Positions 1-10,221 of a stretch of 64,000 nucleotides of DNA are shown one piece after another (the first letter of the stretch is position 1; each line of letters starts with the position of its first letter). The notes beneath the pieces were generated by a model that worked only from the letters and a program-made list of their open reading frames with translations, had not been told where the DNA came from and ran no database searches. The stretch comes from Adiantum capillus-veneris (lineage: Eukaryota; Streptophyta; Polypodiopsida; Polypodiales; Pteridaceae), in NCBI GenBank assembly GCA_014529385.2, contig CM043966.1, positions 99,934,587 to 99,998,586 on the forward strand. The letters are read 5' to 3'. The translations under genes and the position numbers were made by a program.

Positions 1-42
1 AAGAAGGGTATGGGAGCTTGGCTTGTGAAAAGCCCCCCATCA
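1..42 (-). repeat. Terminus of the 3' LTR of element A
   Basis: Nearly identical to 37261-37302. On the minus strand it starts TGATGGGGGGC, and it is directly preceded by a purine-rich tract, as expected for the start of a 3' LTR. Confidence 0.85.
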
Positions 43-45
43 TTA

Positions 46-60
46 GCCCTCCCCTTTTGG
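46..60 (-). promoter_or_regulatory. Polypurine tract of element A
   Basis: On the minus strand this reads CCAAAAGGGGAGGGC, three bases from the TG of the LTR. This is the plus-strand DNA primer site of an LTR retrotransposon. Confidence 0.65.
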
Positions 61-70
61 CTAGAGGTAT

Positions 71-790
71 TCATGTCTCTAGCTCATCTGTTTGATCATT
101 ATCATCGGAGGTGGCGGCTGATGGTGTGTCCTCATCTGGAATGTCAATAGGTGGAGCCTGGTCAAATCGAAGAAAATAAGGTTTAAGTCGCCAACCATTT
201 ACCCTGGTTTTATGAAGTTTTCCATCAGCCTCCATAAGCTGGTAGCTTCCATTGGCATACTTTTTCCTGACGATGAAAGGACCTTCCCATCGGAGTAGGA
301 GTTTCTTATCCTTGCGCGTGTCGAAGCGATTGTCGTAGCGGAGCACCAACATTCCTTTCTTCAATTCTTTTTTCCGGAGATGCTCGTTAAAGCTAAGCCG
401 TCTATGCTCTGCTTGTGCTACATAATAATTTATTGCTTCTTCTCTGTCCAGCTGCAGTCTTTCCAAGTTGATGATGTGATCTCTCAAATGCATGTTGGGC
501 TATTGAAGCTGGCTTGCCATTACTCTGAGACTTTGTAGTTGCACTTCAATGGGCAAGATTGCTTCCTTACCAAATACTAGATGATACGGTGTGAATCCCA
601 AGGATGTACGAAATGAAGTTCTCTAGGCCCATAAAGCTGGTAGTAGATACTTATCCCAGTCTCCAGGATGATTGTTTACCTGCTTGGTAATATTTTTAGA
701 AACCATTCCATTTACCTTTTCAACTAGGCCATTACATTGAGGGTAATATGGTGAAGAGTGCCTCCTTGTAATGCCCAGTTTCTGCATTAA
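71..790 (-). pseudogene. Element A integrase C-terminal part (decayed)
   Basis: An open stretch at 71-493 encodes the integrase C-terminal region: a basic segment (FDTRKDKKLLLRWEGPFIV type, the GPY/F-like fold) followed by an acidic tail. Upstream on the minus strand, 494-790 continues in the same frame with the last part of the catalytic core (NGLVEK, supplying the catalytic Glu, and the TPYHLVFGKEAILPIE signature), but it is crossed by three in-frame stops near 788, 625 and 507. It belongs to the pol polyprotein and integrates the cDNA. It is a relic and would not give a working enzyme. Confidence 0.8.
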
Positions 791-2218
791 TTATCCTACC
801 AAGTCTGCTCTGAAACCTGGCCCTCTATCATAGATGATCTCTAAAGGTGTGCCAAACCTACAACATATGTGCTCGTAGATAAATTTAGCTACCTCTACCT
901 CTGTGATTCTAGTGGTGGCTGTAGCCTCTGCCCATCTAGTCATGTAGTCGACCCCCATGATAATGTAGAATTTTCCTGAGTTGGCCCTAGGTAATGGCCC
1001 AATGGCATCGATACCCCATTTTTCAAATGGGCCATATGAGAGAATAGGTGTCTGTGGTTCAGGCATAAGTGACCTAGTGCCGGCCTTTTGACACAACTTA
1101 CATGTTTTGCACCAGTGGTGTACATCACGGTTGAGGCTAGGCCATATGAAGCCTGCCTGCAAGATTTTCCTACTTCTTATGTCTAGGGCAAAGTGACCAC
1201 CACAAACCCCATCGTGACAGCTAGCAATTACTCTCGTGATTTCCTGAGAGAGAGGGACCTTCCTGAGTATTTGATCCTTACCCTTACAGTACAAACCATC
1301 ATTGATGAGTCGATACCTTGTGGCCTTCCGCGTCAGCAATTGCTTCTGTCCCTTTGTTAAATCTGATGGGCATTCCCCTGTTTCCAAAAAATGCATGATG
1401 TCAGGCAAGGCATCACTTCCTTGAAATAGAGGGAGCTTTAGTTTTATTGCTCCAACCACCACTTCCTGTAGTCTTTCACTTGCTAGGGCATCTGCTTCTT
1501 GGTTTTGAGCCCTTGGGATATGGTGTATTTGAACTTCTTCAAACTTACCCAACAAGGTTTTTACACCACTTAAGTGAGTCCTTAAACTAGGATTCTTGCA
1601 TGTCCATGCTCCATTTACTTGCCTTACCAGAAGTAGAGCATCCCCAAATACATTAAGGCGTTGTACAACTTGCGAGACGCACCATTGTAGACCCTTGGTT
1701 AGTGCTGCATACTCAGCTTCATTGTTAGAATGTGAATCTAACAATTGGCCCAACGAAAATACCTTTGTCCCTTTGTCATCAAAGACCACTATGCCTGTAG
1801 TTGCTTTGTCGGACGCTCGCTTGTAGGCTCCATCAAAGTAGAGAGAGTATGCTCCTTCTACCATCGGTGGTACTGGAGGTAATCGGACTTCTCCTTCCTT
1901 AGATTGCTTCTCCTTCCTTTCAAAGACTTGGTAGGTCATGAGTCCCCCCAAACTTGCCCTTGTCGTGCTTTCTACTTGTACCGTGTAGTCAAACTCTTGC
2001 AGACGAACTAGCCATTTAGTAATTCTAGCAGACACATCCATGTGTTGTACAACATAGGAAAATATTTCATCCATGGTTAGAATCACAAATTGCTTAGGCA
2101 GCAAATATGACCTAAACTTTGTAGTTGCAAATCTAAGAGCTAGGACTAAGTGTTCCACATGGGTGAAACCTTTCTCTCCTGCTGTCATCATTCGACTAGA
2201 GAAGTAGATTGGCCTCAT
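791..2218 (-). pseudogene. Element A RNase H, archaeal-type RNase H and integrase
   Basis: A 475-codon open stretch. The first ~100 residues are the end of the RT-associated RNase H (HVEHLVLALRFATTKFR type). Residues ~125-250 form a second, archaeal-type RNase H (LYFDGAYKRASDKATTG ... NNEAEYAAL ... QEADALAS) seen in Tat/Ogre elements. Residues ~335-380 are the HHCC zinc finger of integrase (H..H ... CKTCKLC), and the catalytic core begins at WGIDAIGPLP, with the second Asp in YDRGPGFRADL. The frame ends at a stop inside the core; the rest of integrase follows at 71-790. Function in life: RNA-strand removal and DNA integration. Confidence 0.85.
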
Positions 2219-3148
2219 GAAAGATGTCGTCGTATCCTATTGGAGTAGCACAGCCCCCAATGAGTCATCACCAACACTTGAGGTGACATAGAATTTTTCA
2301 TCCCACTTAGGTGGTGAGATAGTTGGCAGAGTGGCTAAGACCTCCTTTACCTTGTTGTAGTGATGTTCACTTTCCTCGTCCCAAGTGAAAGTTGATCTTT
2401 GAGTGAGTTGTTGCAGTGGTAGAACAAGTTATGATAGTAGATGTATGAATCTACTTAAGTACCTCACCTTTTGTAGAAAAGAGACCAGTTGACGTGTTGG
2501 TGAAGGTAGGGCTATGAGTGCGGACACCTTACTTGGGTCGGCGTTGATACCTTTTGCTGAAATTTCATGGCCTAGTAGAATGACTTTACTCTCCCCAATG
2601 TGGCATTTATCCACATTTAATTGCCCACCTAGGCTCTGCAACCTGGCCAAACCTTCAGTTACCTTTTCTAAATGTGAAATACGGGAGCTATATATACAAA
2701 AATCATCAATGAACACTCTTATGGATGTTCCAAACAACGGTTGAAAAACATATGTGACATATCTTTGGAATGTGGCAGGTGCATTTGTGAGACCAAATGG
2801 CATAACCCTGTATGCAAAACAACCCCATGGCGTGATAAAAGTGGTTTTTAGCTGATCTTCCAAGGCTATGCGTATTTGAAAGTATCCAGAATAACCATCA
2901 CAGACGGTATAGCATTCAAAAGCCGCTACTTCATTCAGAATTTCATCCAAGAAAGGGAGAGGAAAGTGGTCTCTCTTTGTAGCTGCATTTAGTGGTTTGT
3001 AGTCAACACAGACCCTCCACTTACCATTCTTTTTAGGCGTCACCACTACGGGTGACACCCATTCTGAGTTTTCTACAGGATAGATGAATCCCGCCTCCAG
3101 CAGTTTCCTTACCTCGGCCAAGAGTGCCTTTTCTTGTATGACCCCCAA
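2219..3148 (-). pseudogene. Element A reverse transcriptase
   Basis: 2429-3148 is open and holds the RT core: KPLNAATKRDHFPLPFLDE, the GYSGYFQI block, MPFGLTNAPATFQ, and the active site as FIDDF in place of YxDD. The GHEISAKGI thumb motif follows. The frame closes at 2429, and 2219-2428 contains out-of-frame remnants of the RT/RNase H connection (for example a TFTWDEE-like stretch read from the minus strand). The frame overlaps the upstream gag-pro frame by 40 bp in a different phase (3109-3148), so a frameshift separates protease from RT. Confidence 0.85.
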
Positions 3149-5349
3149 TGTCGTAGCTTTTGCACAACTGGTTTTACCCCTTCCTTCAGCTTAATATGAT
3201 GTTCCACCACTGTAATGCCTGTGATTCTTTCATAGTTGTCAATGAACAGGTTAGGAAATCCCATCAACATTTGCAAAAAACTATCTTTCTCCTCAAGTGT
3301 TAATTCCGTAGACAACATACCCTTCAACCTACTTCCTCCTAGGCCAGGTGATTTTCTCTCCTCTTCATTGGGTTTCCCTTTTGGTGATGGATCACCAGTT
3401 GTGCTTACCCTTTGTGGATCCTTCATAATGATACCCATCACATCAATGGAACTGTCACTTTCGTCGGTGGATGTGGTCTCCTCCTCAGAACTGGAAGATT
3501 CGCTAGTGGTTTCATCTGCCGATGTTTCTAGATTCATTTGCTTCTGCTTGCCAATCCTCATGTCGTAGTAGATTGTCTCCCCCTTCTTATCGGTCATGCG
3601 TAGAAGGCCAGTACCCCAGTCCTGTTTTGCCTTCATGGCCATCAACCATGGCCTTCCCAAAATTAGCGGATAGCCCTCCCCCTTAGTAGGCATTACAAAA
3701 ACATCTACCTCTACCTCAGTGTTGAAAGCTTTGATTTTCACGGCACTTACCACACCCACACACTTTACTTTTGCGTTGTTTGCCATCTTTGCCTTGCATG
3801 GAGAAGGCCTGTCAACCTCGAGCCCTAATCGAAGCATCATAGCTTTGCTCATTACACAGATTTGTGCACCTCCATCAATGTAGGTGTTTCCAACCCTCTT
3901 TCCTTTTATGTTTACGTCGACAATTGGAAGGATGTCATCCATGTTGCATCCCGAAATTGCTCCGGCTACCTTTGTTTTGGAGCGTCTTGTACTTACCATT
4001 TTAGACCATTGTCGCCTTACTTTTGGTGCAAGATGTAGCAGTTGTGGCCATGTAATCTTCGGTCCTTGCTCTGCCACATCCAATGTTAGATCATAGGGCT
4101 TAGAACTTTCCCCTAGCTGGAAGTCGGTGATGCCCAATTTTCGTCGTGGCCTGGATGGCCTCTTGCTAGTTTCTCCTCTCATGCTTCTCTCATCATCTAA
4201 TTGTGTAGCTTTCTCCCTCCTAGCTCTTTTCATAGTCATGGCTTCAAGTGGTTCTAAAAAGGTTACCTTCTCCTTACCCTTGTCCCTCTCCTTTGCTCTG
4301 GGTGGATCCACTACTATGGCTTTTCCTTTCTCTTCTAGCCTTATGATGTTTACAGGGCGATCAGGTGGTGGGGCTGGTGGAAGAGGTGGGATGGATGCTT
4401 GTAGTGGTGTCTGGGGTGGACGTAGAATTTGTGTTGGTGGGGATGGTGCTCGGGGTGGGGGTGTTCTTTCTCTAGGGGGTGACAATTGGTTCCTCCTACC
4501 TCCTCTATTATAGTTTTGTCGTGGTTTGGGACAGTAGTACATACCGTGACCGTCTTCTCCGCGGTTGTAGCAATGATACTCCCTGTTTTGTCGTCGTGCT
4601 CTTCCAGGGTCTTGATATCTTTCTTGAATCCTCCCTTGTTGTATTAAGTGGACAGACAAATTCTGCAGTTGGTCAGTAATATGGGCCAACATATCTTGTT
4701 GGTCATCTCTTACCCCAAGAGCCGGTGGTGGTGGTGGAATGGTGGTTGTCGTAGTTGCTGGTCGACGCGATGTTGCTGATTCTATTGACTCGGTTTCTTT
4801 GGCTTTCATTCGCAGCTTCTTGTCTTTAAGGCGAGCAATCTCAACGGCTAACTCGTACGTAGCCGGGAATCTACCTTTCACCTTCTCCTTGAGAAGCGGC
4901 CATAAGCCATGCGTGAACCGATCTTTTTTTAAGAAATTGGGTGCAGCTTCCCCCCTAGCCAGTGACTCAACCCACCGTTCCCACAAATCCACAAATTTGG
5001 ACTCATAGGTGGCATATTCTAAAAGACCCTCCTGCTTCAAATCTCTCAACTTGTCCCACAACTTTTCTGAAGTGGTACCTCCCCCAAAGCGCCTCTTAAA
5101 AGCGGTTTTTAAGGGTTCCTAGTCATCCTTGGTTGCTTGTGGAAGTGCATTGTACCATGATCTAGCTTCTAGCTTCATGAGATGCTTAAAGATTCTAACC
5201 CGGGATTCATCCGTATCTTTGTTGCTCACTACACATGCTACTTCAAAGTCATCTAGGAAGTCTGTTACCAAATCCTCCCCCTTCTTTCCTTTAAATGTTG
5301 GAAATGCTACACTTGCCATGATTATTGAGAGAGAGCTAGAAAGACACAC
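3109..5349 (-). pseudogene. Element A gag and protease
   Basis: The gag protein starts near 5320 (MASVAFPTFKGKKGEDL) and is cut by an in-frame TAG at 5119-5121, probably replacing a Trp (DD-stop-EPLKTAFKRRF). It continues in the same frame to 3109. Order: capsid-like region (to ~4850), a proline-rich and basic linker, one zinc knuckle (CYNRGEDGHGMYYC, with Arg where the second Cys is expected), a long charged linker, then a retropepsin-like domain with the active site YIDGGAQICVMS and ILGRPWL near its end. A serine/threonine/glutamate-rich stretch and the start of RT follow. Gag packages the RNA; protease cleaves the polyprotein. Confidence 0.8.
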
Positions 5350-6155
5350 TGCTTAACTTGCAAAAGTTTTTTTCTTCTTTACAAGGAGGCGTGTATACCC
5401 TCTTATACTAGGACATAGATTAAAACGTCAAACGGTACATTGCCTTGTACCAAAGGTAAGACAAATGGTTGATCTGATGCCAGAACCTCCAAAAATCGCT
5501 CCCCACCCGGCATGGTGTCAATGACGTGCTGGTAGTGAGCCTTCAAATCCAGTATTACCTTGATTGAGTGTACACGTGTTGGTATGTGTGATCTGTCTTG
5601 AGGTAGGTTGTACTAATTCATGTGAAGCTTAGAGGTGCTTAGTCACTGTCCAAGCTTGTGGGAGAGGGTGGTGTTCTTTCCTGAAACAAACTCAGTAGAT
5701 CCCTAGTTTCTCTAGTGAGAGTGTGAGCCAATGCTTCCGTTATCTGTGCTGCAGCATCAGGTGCGACTTGAAAACTGATTGTGATAATTACCTCGGTGAC
5801 TTGAGTTACCCGATTCTCAAAGTAGAATAGTGTTGATTCTCTATTGTGTAGAGCTCCTTCCATTTTGTTGTTGTGGGTTGGTTGTAGGTTGCGGACATGG
5901 TTTCGACCTTCTCCTTCTTCTTCTTGGCACTTGGCCTATGTATATCCACTGGGTTTGGCGTGTTGGTTGACTCTCCCACTGCAAATCGATTACCGTTACG
6001 CCTGGCACTCAAGCTTCGATGGAGATGCGGAGTTTGTCTAGTTGTGCTTGGAGCTCTTCTTCTTCTGTCATCCAATTAGCAAATCCTACTAGCCATTCAT
6101 CCATTCACAATAGTTTAAGGGTTTCAGTCTTGTAAACTGAAGGGTTTCCTGAAAA
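5350..6155 (-). other. Element A 5' leader region
   Basis: Between the LTR and gag on the minus strand. It contains two short overlapping open stretches, 5806-6075 and 5639-5863, that encode basic or glutamine-rich peptides without a family I recognise. They may be leader ORFs or an eroded gag N-terminus. No other gene is visible. Confidence 0.4.
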
Positions 6156-6157
6156 GA

Positions 6158-6177
6158 TCCTCAGTGGGGGCACCAAA
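6158..6177 (-). promoter_or_regulatory. Primer binding site region of element A
   Basis: Directly next to the LTR boundary; on the minus strand it reads TTTGGTGCCCCCACTGA. The TTTGGTGCC start is typical of gypsy elements of this group. I did not identify the tRNA. Confidence 0.6.
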
Positions 6178-6387
6178 TGACGGAAGCAAAGCGAACCCCG
6201 AACCCCGACGGCCTCTAAAACACCGGGGACCGAATGGCGCGCCTCGAGCTTGTCATGGTAAAGCAAACAGGGGGCACCACCTAGCTTCAGCGGCTAGGAC
6301 GCAAACAACACACCACCATAACAAAGTTTTCATCCAAGAGAGATGGATGCTTGGGAGTAATGATGAAAAGGAAAGGGAATGAGATCA

Positions 6388-6424
<37 letters not shown>

Positions 6425-6609
6425 GGGAGGGGGTATAGCGGCTTAGTACTTAGGCATCACAAAAGGATGGCGAATCCGCACACCCTTCACATATACACAA
6501 GCTCACTCCAAAACACAAGACTAGGTGGCGATTCCGCACACCTCACATGGGCAAAACATTGCAAGAAAACATACTCACAAAACCTCAAGCTTTATTTAGA
6601 GAATTAGGC
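6178..6609 (-). repeat. 5' LTR of element A, promoter-distal piece
   Basis: Starts at TGACGG directly after the primer site and continues to the left end of the nested element. It contains a (GA)n microsatellite at about 6391-6421. Its continuation is 36167-37302. Removing the insertion and one AGGC gives an LTR of about 1.56 kb. Confidence 0.8.
6606..6609. repeat. Target site duplication AGGC, left copy
   Basis: AGGC directly outside the left TIR, matching 36167-36170. Exactly four bases match. It is a short word, so it is supporting evidence only. Confidence 0.55.
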
Positions 6610-6625
6610 AAGACCATATTAGGTA
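6610..6625 (+). repeat. Left terminal inverted repeat
   Basis: AAGACCATATTAGGTA, exact reverse complement of 36151-36166. A weaker match continues inward (GG.AAAA about 5-10 bases on). The TAAAGTGGGAAAA that follows the 16-mer at the right end recurs at the left end near 6697-6710. Confidence 0.8.
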
Positions 6626-6901
6626 TTTTGGTAAAAATCTCACATTATGGGAATCTCCAAATCGACCGAATTCATGTAATTTGGGAATTTTCCACTTAAA
6701 GTGGGAAAAATTGAGGTGTGTGGCTAGTAAATAAAGTGAAAATCTCATAGGATTGTGGTGTTGATAAACACCAAAAGTCAAGAGGATGTACAACACATGG
6801 ATTTGAATAATAACTATAAATTACATAAAACAAAGGAAGATACAAAAAGGATTTTGTTTACAAATTGACTAGTATAGTCACAATAGAAGCTCCACATAAT
6901 T

Positions 6902-9385
6902 CTACTCCACATTTGATACCATATCTGAACTTTGATCCAAGTGTGGCTGATGTGCACGAGTGAGGCCTTCTTTGGCTTTTAGAGCATGTCTTTCTGGAAT
7001 CTTTATTCTAGAAAATGGTCCTTCTTTGTTGGGTCTCCAGGACCAAACAATTGCATCTATAGTTTCCCACACTTGTGGGTCCTTATAGTTGACAGCCCAA
7101 TAACCCTTCCAACAATTACTGTAAGCTTGAGTATCTGTCATCCCACTTTTTCTCGCGCAAGGTGCCCAATATTGAATCAAGAGTTTTCTGTAGTTTGGTG
7201 ATGTAGGCTCATTATCAATGTCAGATAAAGCCATTGCAAGCCACACTGGATAGATTTCTGTGTCACTCGGAACAAGCATAAGAAAGTCACCTTGGTGCAC
7301 ATCAGACATAGGGTCAAACTCTTCCCTTGGCCTATCTCGTTGAGGCCCACAAAAATGATCGTTCAACTCTTCAAGGCCTAGGAATCTTTCTGCTCCTTGT
7401 TGCAAATTCATTGTAGTGCTTTGTAGGTGAGAATATTCTTGAGTTTTTGGCCAAAACATTTCATACAAGACTCCCTCTGATATGATTGCTTTTCCAATCT
7501 CTTCAATTACCTTACTCCAATAATCTATCACGGGTCTATAATATCGCGGAATACTTGAACCATTCCCTAAATTTTTCCAAAATTTTATATAGTTCTTTAG
7601 CCCCAAAATGACTTCTTCGTGGGCCTTGACATACTCCGCCATTTGTACTAGAGGTGGATCTCCATGTGGTAACATTGGCTTGCCTTCTGTGTCTGTTTTC
7701 CAAAGGCGAATACTTCCACTCCAACTTGATACACCTACATGTGCCTTATATTGCATCATTGGTGTCTCATCCTGCATAAAGAACCTGAACTGAAGCGGTT
7801 TGGAATGTCCAACAAGTATGTCTTGTCCATCACAAAGATAGCCATCACAATATTGCTTGAAATCGGGGATCTTTGTGAGAAAAAATGGAGCTGGAGATGA
7901 AGATGAGCTGTTTCGTAATGTATCCATCAAATGTGGCAAAGTATAGGTTTGTGTAACTCTCAACTTCTCTGAAAACCTACTAAACATGGCGTCTATGTCC
8001 TCATGTGTATGCCCAACCATTAAAAATCCCAGCTGGATGGTTTTGAAAACACCCCTTGCAACAAGCATTGACAAATAGGCAAATAAGTATCGATTTTTGT
8101 TTTCCCCTGCACAATTATCCAATTGTAGCAACAAGTTCTCTGGCAATCTGCGAAATGTTGACCCCAATTCCTCTTCTGCAATTTCTGACGACTGCACAAT
8201 GGGCTCTTTTCCATCACTCAAGTTATGGTAGTCCAAAGCATCCCTTGAGTTCAAAGCATGTAGTAGTGAAATATTGCTCCTTGGAAGTCCATTTGTTACT
8301 AGATCACCAAGAGGATGCTTATCTATCCTCTCGAGGTTATGTAAACAATTAGCAATTGAGCCAATTGTAAGATTTGGATCAGCTGGCCACAAACCATTCA
8401 AGACAAAGTGTCCGTAATGACCTTCTCCATGTCCATGAGTGATCATGCCAATCAATGCCACCTGCAGATTATATCCTGAATCCACACCCTTGGGAACAAT
8501 GCGTAATCTAGGAATGGCAGTCTTCTTTTGATCCATCTTATCATGGATTATGCATACATATTTTTGTGGTTGAGTTTCTGAATACGTGCGCCATGCATAA
8601 TATAGGCTTCTGCAACTCTTTTGTTGTGCCATGTGAACTTCTCTCTCCCTCAAGAGAAGAGCTCTCTCTTCAAGAGAAGGTTTAGCTTCTAACCTTGCCT
8701 TGATTGAGCTACAAATATTGCACTTAGAGAACTCACTCGTCTTTGTTAAAGTGACATGTGGGTACTCTTTGTTCCAAATTCTACCAAAAGAAGATTGGGA
8801 TAGCTTCTTCTCATAGCCCATTTGGTCAAGTGTCGTGTTGATTTCACATAAAATATCCACTTGTTTGTATGTTGATGGAATCACCAATTGAGTCTCTCTT
8901 GAGCCATCTAGCAGTGTTCTACTTCTATGTGGCATCTTCTCAGAGTTGTTTTCCACAAACTCATTTAGTAGTGCTCTTGCTAAACTAGTATGTTGAAGTC
9001 CCCTTCTCAATGTACATGTGTTCCCATGTACATATTGGCGCACACCATTTTCAAAGTTCTCCTTGTATCGATAAAATGATGTCTTTGGTATTCCATGTAG
9101 CTCATACCATGCTCTACAACAAACAATAGAGCCATTTAGCCTGAATTGGTATCGTGACTTCTCATCTTTCTGATAACATATAGAAAGAACATCATAAACA
9201 TAATTAGTGCGTGATTTTTGAGACTCTCCCCAAAATTGTTGTCGTAACCTTGTCACCATATCACGATCTGCAAATTGGCAGCATTTTTGTGCACAACAAT
9301 CAATGCATGATACCCTTTGAATTGATTTGTTTGAAAGGTAAAAAGTCGAAGCTGGTGCTGCTTTTGATTTTTGAGTCCTGTTCAT
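6902..9385 (-). CDS. DUF7869-like protein, candidate transposase (827 aa)
   Basis: Intact minus-strand ORF, read from the ATG at 9385, which overlaps the stop of the upstream ORF as ATGA. The N-terminus is basic. Residues ~20-45 have a Cys cluster (CIDCCAQKCC). The region ~95-300 resembles the usual N-terminal half of these proteins (WYELHGIPKTSFYRYKENF; SEFSKCNICSSIKARLE). The central part carries HDKMDQKK (Asp ~282), QLDNCAGENKNRY (Asp ~423) and GHTHEDIDAMFSRFSEKL (Glu/Asp ~462-465). This set is typical of the family labelled DUF7869, which looks like an RNase H-fold nuclease with an acidic triad. The C-terminal ~300 residues contain a BAH-like segment (VHQGDFLMLVPSDTEIYPVWLAMAL) and a tryptophan-rich tail. 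The assignment as the transposase is inference from fold, position near the TIR and intactness. Confidence 0.7.
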   Translation of the reverse strand: MNRTQKSKAAPASTFYLSNKSIQRVSCIDCCAQKCCQFADRDMVTRLRQQFWGESQKSRTNYVYDVLSICYQKDEKSRYQFRLNGSIVCCRAWYELHGIPKTSFYRYKENFENGVRQYVHGNTCTLRRGLQHTSLARALLNEFVENNSEKMPHRSRTLLDGSRETQLVIPSTYKQVDILCEINTTLDQMGYEKKLSQSSFGRIWNKEYPHVTLTKTSEFSKCNICSSIKARLEAKPSLEERALLLREREVHMAQQKSCRSLYYAWRTYSETQPQKYVCIIHDKMDQKKTAIPRLRIVPKGVDSGYNLQVALIGMITHGHGEGHYGHFVLNGLWPADPNLTIGSIANCLHNLERIDKHPLGDLVTNGLPRSNISLLHALNSRDALDYHNLSDGKEPIVQSSEIAEEELGSTFRRLPENLLLQLDNCAGENKNRYLFAYLSMLVARGVFKTIQLGFLMVGHTHEDIDAMFSRFSEKLRVTQTYTLPHLMDTLRNSSSSSPAPFFLTKIPDFKQYCDGYLCDGQDILVGHSKPLQFRFFMQDETPMMQYKAHVGVSSWSGSIRLWKTDTEGKPMLPHGDPPLVQMAEYVKAHEEVILGLKNYIKFWKNLGNGSSIPRYYRPVIDYWSKVIEEIGKAIISEGVLYEMFWPKTQEYSHLQSTTMNLQQGAERFLGLEELNDHFCGPQRDRPREEFDPMSDVHQGDFLMLVPSDTEIYPVWLAMALSDIDNEPTSPNYRKLLIQYWAPCARKSGMTDTQAYSNCWKGYWAVNYKDPQVWETIDAIVWSWRPNKEGPFSRIKIPERHALKAKEGLTRAHQPHLDQSSDMVSNVE

Positions 9386-10128
9386 GAAAGTGTATCGTCT
9401 CTTCCTTGACAACTGGACAACATTACTCCATCAAGTTTTTTTCCAACATTGCCATCGTTGGATACATCCTCATATGTAGCATGCATGCCATCAACAGGAA
9501 CAAAGCGTTGTAATGGGCTCCCATTCAACATTGTTGTCTGCTTGATGGGCCACTTTAGCAAAGTGATGCTACCCACTTCAACCACATCATCAATGCTTGC
9601 ATTTTCTCTTTCAATACCCACACCCACACAATCAGGACCAAGTTCCTGAAAGTTGACATAATCATGTGGAAATACATATAAGATGGTCCCTTCATTCATG
9701 GTTTGCATCATTGTGTCATCTTTTAAAAGGACCCTCTGATTTCTCCAAGACTCTCGAATCATTGCTTCAAATTCTGGGCTTGTCATAGGTATTGCATCTG
9801 TAACTAGAGGATCAGAATGATCATGTTCTTCATCACCATTGTAGCTTTCGTGTGGATCAATTAAGTTCCCATTTAATACAAAAGATTGCAAAAGAAGCTT
9901 TGACCATCGAACAGCACTCCATAATGAGCCTTGGAGAGATGAAGTATCCATTGTAGGAAAAGGTAGGACCACATCCTTCAAGCATTCCTCCACTAGTATG
10001 GAGACATTTCCCAGCCCTATCTTTGTACCACCACAAGTGGAATCTGGATCTGTTCTACACACACAACCAATACCAACGATTTCATTGTCAAGTATCATAT
10101 GTACTTTCTCCCCAGATTCGAAGTCCAT
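9382..10128 (-). CDS. TNP1/En/Spm-like domain protein (248 aa)
   Basis: Intact minus-strand ORF. The ATG at 10128 lies one base after an acceptor-like TTTTACTTACAG, so an upstream 5' UTR intron is likely. Residues ~6-70 match the pattern of the plant TNP1/En/Spm-like transposon domain: IVGIGCVCRTDPDSTCGG, a lysine-isoleucine-glycine-leucine step, then a hydrophobic strand and SAVRWSKLLL where the family has a W-P/S motif. The middle is acidic; residues ~125-200 mention no family I know (SPEFEAMIRESWRNQRVLL). It ends at TGA 9382-9384, overlapping the next ATG. It may be a DNA-binding subunit translated with the downstream ORF, or the N-terminus of one protein separated by a single-base shift. 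Confidence 0.6.
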   Translation of the reverse strand: MDFESGEKVHMILDNEIVGIGCVCRTDPDSTCGGTKIGLGNVSILVEECLKDVVLPFPTMDTSSLQGSLWSAVRWSKLLLQSFVLNGNLIDPHESYNGDEEHDHSDPLVTDAIPMTSPEFEAMIRESWRNQRVLLKDDTMMQTMNEGTILYVFPHDYVNFQELGPDCVGVGIERENASIDDVVEVGSITLLKWPIKQTTMLNGSPLQRFVPVDGMHATYEDVSNDGNVGKKLDGVMLSSCQGRDDTLS

Positions 10129-10221
10129 CCTGTAAGTAAAAAGATTACATTGTTAAATCCATAGTTATAGAAAAATACTCTTCAAACAAAAAATCATGCT
10201 ACAACATGAAAAAGGTTTGCA

